DNA from: Chromatiaceae bacterium
Lineage (GTDB): Bacteria; Pseudomonadota; Gammaproteobacteria; Chromatiales; Chromatiaceae
Direction of reading: 5' to 3'
DNA: 64,000 nucleotides
Assembly: GCA_019356535.1 (NCBI GenBank)
Contig: CP037918.1
Coordinates: 434,001-498,000, forward strand
Notes under the pieces: model-generated
What the model was told of the DNA's origin: nothing
The model's database searches: none
Seen by the model: only the letters and a program-made list of their open reading frames with translations
Position numbers and translations under genes: made by a program
Part shown: positions 56,826-64,000 of the stretch, piece by piece
Layout of the letters: each line of letters opens with the position of its first letter
Numbering within the stretch: position 1 is the stretch's first letter

Positions 56826-57886
56826 TGATCATGGCCGGCGGTACCGGCGGACACGTGTTCCCCGCGCTGGCGGTGGCGCGTGCGCTGCGCGAGCGCGGCT
56901 GCGAGGTAAGCTGGCTGGGTAGCCCCGACAGCTTCGAGTCGCGCCTGGTACCGCAGCACGGCTTCCCTCTGGACACCATCGCCGTGCACCGTTTGCGCGG
57001 CCAGGGCGTGCGTGGCCTGCTTTTCGCACCCTTCCGTCTGCTGCGCGCCATGCGCCAGGCCGCCCGCGTGCTACGCCGGCGGCGGCCGCAGGTGGTGCTG
57101 GGCATGGGTGGCTTCGTCGCCGGACCCGGTGGCCTGGTCAGCCGCCTGCTGCGCATCCCCTTGGTGATCCACGAGCAGAACACCCTGCCGGGGCTGACCA
57201 ACCGCTGGCTGGCGCGCATCGCCACCCGGGTGCTGCAGGCCTTCCCCGGCGCCTTCCCGGAGAGCGACCGCGTGCGCACCTGCGGCAACCCGGTACGTCG
57301 TGAGATCGCCGAACTGCCGCCGCCGGAGGCGCGCATGGCGCCCTCTTGCGAGGCGCCGCTGCGGCTGCTGGTGATGGGTGGCTCGCTCGGTGCCCAGGCA
57401 CTCAACGAGACGGTGCCCCGGGCGCTGGCCTTGCTGGACGAGGCCCAGCGTCCGCAGGTTTGCCACCAAGCCGGTCGTGGCAAGCTCGAGGCCACGCAGG
57501 CGGCCTATCGCGAGGCCGGTGTCGAGGCTCGGGTGGTGGAGTTCATCGCCGACATGCCACAGGCGCTGGCCGAAGCCGAGCTAGTGATCTGCCGCGCCGG
57601 GGCCCTGACCGTCTCGGAACTGGCCGCGGCCGGGCTGGCCTCGGTGCTGGTGCCCTATCCGCACGCGGTGGACGATCACCAGGCCCACAACGCGCGTTAC
57701 CTGAGCGAGGCCGGAGCGGCGGTGCTGCTGCCGCAGACCGAGTTGAGTCCCGAACGCCTGGCCGTGCTGCTCGGGGGACTGAACGACCGCGAGCGCCTGC
57801 TGGCGATGGCGCGACACGCCCGCGAGCGGGCCATGCCGCGGGCCATCGAGTGCGTGGTCGAGAACTGCCTGGAGGTGGTGGCATGA
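56810..57886 (+). CDS. murG: UDP-GlcNAc transferase MurG
   Basis: 358 residues of the GT-B fold. Motifs are [17 protein letters not shown] (lipid I and phosphate loop), [45 protein letters not shown] and [23 protein letters not shown]. It adds GlcNAc to lipid I at the inner face to form lipid II. The start lies inside the end of ftsW and overlaps by 16 bases. It overlaps murC by four bases. Confidence 0.97.
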   Translation: MATRVMIMAGGTGGHVFPALAVARALRERGCEVSWLGSPDSFESRLVPQHGFPLDTIAVHRLRGQGVRGLLFAPFRLLRAMRQAARVLRRRRPQVVLGMGGFVAGPGGLVSRLLRIPLVIHEQNTLPGLTNRWLARIATRVLQAFPGAFPESDRVRTCGNPVRREIAELPPPEARMAPSCEAPLRLLVMGGSLGAQALNETVPRALALLDEAQRPQVCHQAGRGKLEATQAAYREAGVEARVVEFIADMPQALAEAELVICRAGALTVSELAAAGLASVLVPYPHAVDDHQAHNARYLSEAGAAVLLPQTELSPERLAVLLGGLNDRERLLAMARHARERAMPRAIECVVENCLEVVA

Positions 57887-59310
57887 GCAGACTGCCCGAT
57901 ACTCCGCGCTATGCCGCCGAGGCCATGGGCCGCATGCGTCGGCTGCACTTCGTCGGCATCGGTGGTGCCGGCATGAACGGCATCGCCCAGGTGATGCTCA
58001 ACCTGGGCTACGAGATCAGCGGCTCTGACATCCGCGCCAATGCCGCCACCGAGCGACTCGCTGAGCAGGGTGCGCGGATCTTCATCGGCCATGCTGCCGA
58101 GCAGGTGGCCGGTGTCGATGCGGTGGTCATCTCCAGCGCGGTCACCGAGGACAACCCCGAGGTGGTCGCCGCGCGCGCGCAACGCATCCCGGTGGTGCCG
58201 CGTGCCGAGATGCTGGCCGAGATCATGCGCTTCCGCTATGGCATCGCGGTGGCTGGCACCCATGGCAAGACCACCACCACCAGCCTGATCGCCAGCTTGC
58301 TGATCGATGGCGGCATGGATCCGACCTACGTGATCGGCGGCCGCCTCAACGCCGCCGGCAGTCATGCGCATCTGGGCGAGGGCGAATTTCTGGTCGCCGA
58401 GGCCGACGAGAGCGACGCCTCCTTCCTGTATCTCCAGCCCATGCTCGCGGTGGTCACCAATGTGGACGAGGACCACATGAGCACCTATGGCGGGGATTTC
58501 GACCGTCTGCGCGCCACTTTCCTCGAGTTCCTGCATCACCTGCCTTTCTATGGCGTGGCGGTGATCTGCATCGACGACGTCAATGCGCGCGAGCTGCTGC
58601 CCGATGTCACCCGCCGGGTGATCACCTATGGCTTCGATGCCGGGGCCGATGTGCGCGGCTCCGAACTGCGCCAGCAGGCGGGCACCACGCGTTTCACCGC
58701 GCATCTGCCGAGCGGGGAGCGTTTCGCCGTGCAGTTGGCCATGCCCGGTCAGCACAATGCGCTCAACGCCCTGGCGGCCATCGCCGTGGGGTACGAACTG
58801 GGACTGGAGTCCGCCAGCATGCAACGCACCTTGGCGCAGTTCCAGGGTATTGGTCGACGTTTCCAGTTGCGTGAATGCCGGCTGGCCGGCGGTGGCGAGG
58901 TGCTGCTGGTGGACGACTATGGTCATCACCCGCGCGAGCTTGAGGCGACCCTGGCAGCGGTGCGCGCCGGTTGGCCCGAGCGGCGCCTGGTGCTGGCCTT
59001 CCAGCCGCATCGCTACAGCCGCACGCGTGATGCCTTCGACGACTTCGCGCGGGTGCTGAGCATGTCCGACGTGCTGATCTTGAGCGAGGTCTATGCTGCC
59101 GGAGAGGCGCCGATCGCTGGTGCCGACGGTCGTGCGCTGAGTCGCGCCATTCGTGCGCGCGGCCAGGTCGATCCGATCTTCATCGACGATATCGCCGAGC
59201 TGCCGCGGGTGCTCGCTGGCGTGGTGCGTGAGGGTGACATTGTGCTCACCATGGGGGCGGGCAGTATCGGTCAGGTGGCTGCACAACTGGAAGAGGGACT
59301 GTGTCGGTGA
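57883..59310 (+). CDS. murC: UDP-MurNAc:L-alanine ligase MurC
   Basis: 475 residues: N-terminal [22 protein letters not shown] loop [45 protein letters not shown] and [15 protein letters not shown]. It adds the first L-alanine to UDP-MurNAc. The ATG at 57883 overlaps the murG stop. Unlike most genes in this operon it is followed by a real gap, 151 bases to murB. Confidence 0.97.
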   Translation: MSRLPDTPRYAAEAMGRMRRLHFVGIGGAGMNGIAQVMLNLGYEISGSDIRANAATERLAEQGARIFIGHAAEQVAGVDAVVISSAVTEDNPEVVAARAQRIPVVPRAEMLAEIMRFRYGIAVAGTHGKTTTTSLIASLLIDGGMDPTYVIGGRLNAAGSHAHLGEGEFLVAEADESDASFLYLQPMLAVVTNVDEDHMSTYGGDFDRLRATFLEFLHHLPFYGVAVICIDDVNARELLPDVTRRVITYGFDAGADVRGSELRQQAGTTRFTAHLPSGERFAVQLAMPGQHNALNALAAIAVGYELGLESASMQRTLAQFQGIGRRFQLRECRLAGGGEVLLVDDYGHHPRELEATLAAVRAGWPERRLVLAFQPHRYSRTRDAFDDFARVLSMSDVLILSEVYAAGEAPIAGADGRALSRAIRARGQVDPIFIDDIAELPRVLAGVVREGDIVLTMGAGSIGQVAAQLEEGLCR

Positions 59311-59339
59311 AAAGGGCTTCCAGGGAATTTGTGGTGCCG

Positions 59340-59372
59340 ACAGCCCGGGTGAGGGCTTTACGCATGGGCTGT
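59340..59372 (+). other. Hairpin in the murC-murB gap
   Basis: ACAGCCC at 59340-59346 pairs with GGGCTGT at 59366-59372 in the only sizeable gap of the dcw run (59311-59461). There is no U-tract, so it is more likely an attenuating or processing structure, or a relic of a dispersed repeat, than a full terminator. No gene is seen in the gap. Confidence 0.4.
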
Positions 59373-59461
59373 GGCGAGCCACTTACGCAGAGTCGCCTGT
59401 CCTGGTGGGTGCCGCAGCGGCCGGCCTCGCGCCGTGAAAAGGCCCGGAGGGAGCGCAATCG

Positions 59462-62055
<2,594 letters not shown>

Positions 62056-62056
<1 letters not shown>

Positions 62057-63291
62057 TGGTCAAGAAGACGGACAGGAACATTATCGTCGGCCTTGATATC
62101 GGCACCTCCAAGGTGGTGGCGATCGTTGGCGAGGTGAAAGACGACAACAGCATCGAGATCATCGGGCTGGGCTCGCACCCTTCGCGAGGTCTGAAGAAGG
62201 GCGTGGTGGTGAACATCGAGTCTACGGTGCAGTCCATTCAGCGCGCGGTCGAGGAGGCCGAGCTGATGGCCTCGGTGGAGATCGACTCGGTCTATGCGGG
62301 CATTGCGGGGAGCCACGTATCGAGCCTCAACTCGCACGGCATCGTGGCGATCAAGGACGGCGAGGTGACCCATGCTGATGTCGAGCGGGTGATCGATGCC
62401 GCGCGCGCGGTGCCCATCCCGGCCGACCAGAAGATCCTGCACATCCTTCCTCAGGAATTCATCATCGACAATCAGGAAGGCATCCATGATCCGGTCGGTA
62501 TGTCGGGTGTGCGCCTGGAGGCGCGCGTGCACATGGTTACCGGTTCGGTCAGCGCGGCGCAGAACATCATCAAGTGCGTGCGCCGCTGTGGCCTCGAGGT
62601 CGAGGACCTGATTCTCGAACAGCTTGCCTCCAGCTACTCGGTGCTGGAGGAAGACGAGAAGGATCTGGGGGTCTGCCTGGTTGATATCGGTGGCGGGACC
62701 ACCGATATCGCGGTGTTCACCGGTGGTGCCATTCGCCATACCGGGGTGATCCCCATCGCTGGCGACCAGGTCACCAACGACATCGCGGTGGCCCTGCGCA
62801 CGCCTACCCAGCATGCCGAGGAGATCAAGCTCAAGTACGCCTGTGCGCTCACTCAGCTGGCCAGCCCGGAGGAGACCATCGAGGTGCCCAGTATCGGGGA
62901 CCGGCCGCCGCGCAGGCTTTCGCGTCAGACTCTGGCCGAAGTGGTCGAGCCGCGCTACGAGGAGCTACTCACCCTGATCCAGGCCGAGCTGCGGCGTTCG
63001 GGTTTCGAGGACCTGGTCGCCGGTGGTGTGGTGATGACCGGGGGAAGTTCCAAGATGGAAGGCGTGATCGATCTGGCCGAAGAGGTGTTCCACATGCCGG
63101 TACGCCTGGGGATCCCCCAGTACGTCACTGGCCTGGATGATGTGATACGCAACCCCATCCACGCGACCGGGGTGGGTTTGTTGTTGTTCGGTCATCGCAA
63201 TCGCGCGGCACGGGTGCCCGAGATGGCGATGGGCGGAGGTTTCAAGTCGGTCTGGAACCGCATGAAGAGCTGGTTCCAGGGCAATTTCTGA
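62056..63291 (+). CDS. ftsA: Cell division protein FtsA
   Basis: 411 residues of the actin fold: IIVGLDIGTSKVVAIVGEV (phosphate 1), the SHO2-type inserted domain (RGLKKGVVVNIESTVQSIQ), CLVDIGGGTTDIAVFTGG (phosphate 2), and VVMTGGSSKMEGVIDLAEEVF (adenosine). The C-terminal amphipathic helix (SVWNRMKSWFQGNF) binds the membrane and tethers FtsZ. A 65-base gap precedes ftsZ. Confidence 0.97.
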
Positions 63292-63356
63292 TGGCGTTCC
63301 CGGGTTGGGGCGTCAGGTGTTTCGATTCAGCGGGATGACGTTCGGAGGACGAGAGT

Positions 63357-64000
63357 ATGTTTGAACTGATGGATGTGGACAGCCAGAGTGCGGTCATCAA
63401 GGTGATCGGGGTTGGTGGCGGCGGCGGCAACGCGGTCAACCACATGCTGCGATCCAATATCGAGGGCGTGGAGTTCATCTGCGCCAACACCGATGCGCAG
63501 GCGCTCAACAGCACCGAGGTGCGCACCGCCTTGCAACTCGGCTCCAATGTGACCCGCGGCCTGGGGGCCGGGGCCAACCCGGAGCGTGGTTACGAGGCGG
63601 CCATGGAGGATCGGGATCGTATCGCCGAGGCGCTGGACGGCGCGGATATGGTGTTCATCACTGCCGGTATGGGCGGCGGTACGGGGACCGGGGCGGCTCC
63701 GGTGGTGGCCGAGGTGGCCAAGGAGCTGGGCATCCTTACCGTAGCGGTGGTCACCAAGCCCTTCGCTTTCGAGGGGCCCAAGCGCATGAAGATCGCCGAG
63801 GCTGGTATCACCGCCCTCACTGAGCATGTCGATTCACTGATCACCATTCCCAACGAGAAGCTGGTCTCAGTGCTGGGCAAGGGTGTCACCCTGGTGGATG
63901 CCTTCAAGGCGGCCAACGACGTGCTGCTCAATGCCGTGCAGGGCATCGCCGAGCTGATCACCAAGCCGGGCCTGATCAACGTGGACTTTGCTGACGTGCG
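63357..64000 (+). CDS. ftsZ: Cell division protein FtsZ (3' end outside the window)
   Basis: The first 214 codons are present and open to the right edge. [27 protein letters not shown] is the nucleotide-binding start, followed by the tubulin signature [14 protein letters not shown] and the T7-loop start ([14 protein letters not shown]) near the edge. FtsZ is the GTPase that builds the cytokinetic ring. GGAGGA lies about 13 bases upstream of ATG 63357. No stop codon is reached, so the gene is cut. Confidence 0.97.
   Translation, partial: MFELMDVDSQSAVIKVIGVGGGGGNAVNHMLRSNIEGVEFICANTDAQALNSTEVRTALQLGSNVTRGLGAGANPERGYEAAMEDRDRIAEALDGADMVFITAGMGGGTGTGAAPVVAEVAKELGILTVAVVTKPFAFEGPKRMKIAEAGITALTEHVDSLITIPNEKLVSVLGKGVTLVDAFKAANDVLLNAVQGIAELITKPGLINVDFADV

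Overview
The window is GC-rich, densely coding bacterial chromosome, most likely from a gammaproteobacterium and possibly an autotroph of the Chromatiales type (inference). The support is: a complete division and cell wall (dcw) cluster in proteobacterial order; the gammaproteobacterial block lpoA-yraN-diaA-dolP divergent from rsmI, with rnpB next to mraZ; tmcA and B12-dependent metH; and a phosphoribulokinase gene implying a Calvin cycle. No phage, IS element, CRISPR array or integrase was seen.

Layout. 1-9.3 kb: an ABC exporter pair; an AMP/thymidine phosphorylase with a short PRPP synthase and a MIF-type tautomerase; a secreted PpkA-like von Willebrand factor A (vWA) protein with a membrane-anchored partner; a secreted endonuclease I; and an SCP2 protein. 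9.4-18 kb: metH, a MASE1-PAS-GGDEF diguanylate cyclase and hrpB. 18-24.5 kb, minus strand: six tightly coupled genes (PqqD-like protein, ATP-grasp ligase, PLP decarboxylase, urea-transporter/M23 peptidase fusion, TPR protein, TPR lipoprotein). I do not recognise this set as a characterised system, and it is the best candidate here for something new. A tRNA-Val(CAC) lies beside it.

24.9-39 kb: a secreted rhodanese, tmcA, a peroxiredoxin, a palindromic element, a four-gene minus-strand operon (TrmH-type methyltransferase, PlsC acyltransferase, FAD oxidoreductase, rRNA-methylase-like protein), dxs, and a YgiB/YgiC-like pair. An inositol operon follows: inositol-1-phosphate synthase, a fused nucleotidyltransferase/CDP-alcohol phosphotransferase resembling the di-myo-inositol phosphate enzyme, and an HD hydrolase. 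39-46 kb: prk, a GlcD-like flavoprotein, dolP, diaA, yraN, lpoA and rsmI.

46.1-64 kb: rnpB with its terminator, a well-formed mra promoter with MraZ-type repeats, then mraZ-rsmH-ftsL-ftsI-murE-murF-mraY-murD-ftsW-murG-murC-murB-ddl-ftsQ-ftsA-ftsZ. FtsZ is cut by the window end. Most genes in this cluster overlap by 1-16 bases. The exceptions are a 150-base gap before murB and short gaps before murD and ftsZ. Together they make the lipid II pathway from UDP-MurNAc to lipid II and the core divisome.
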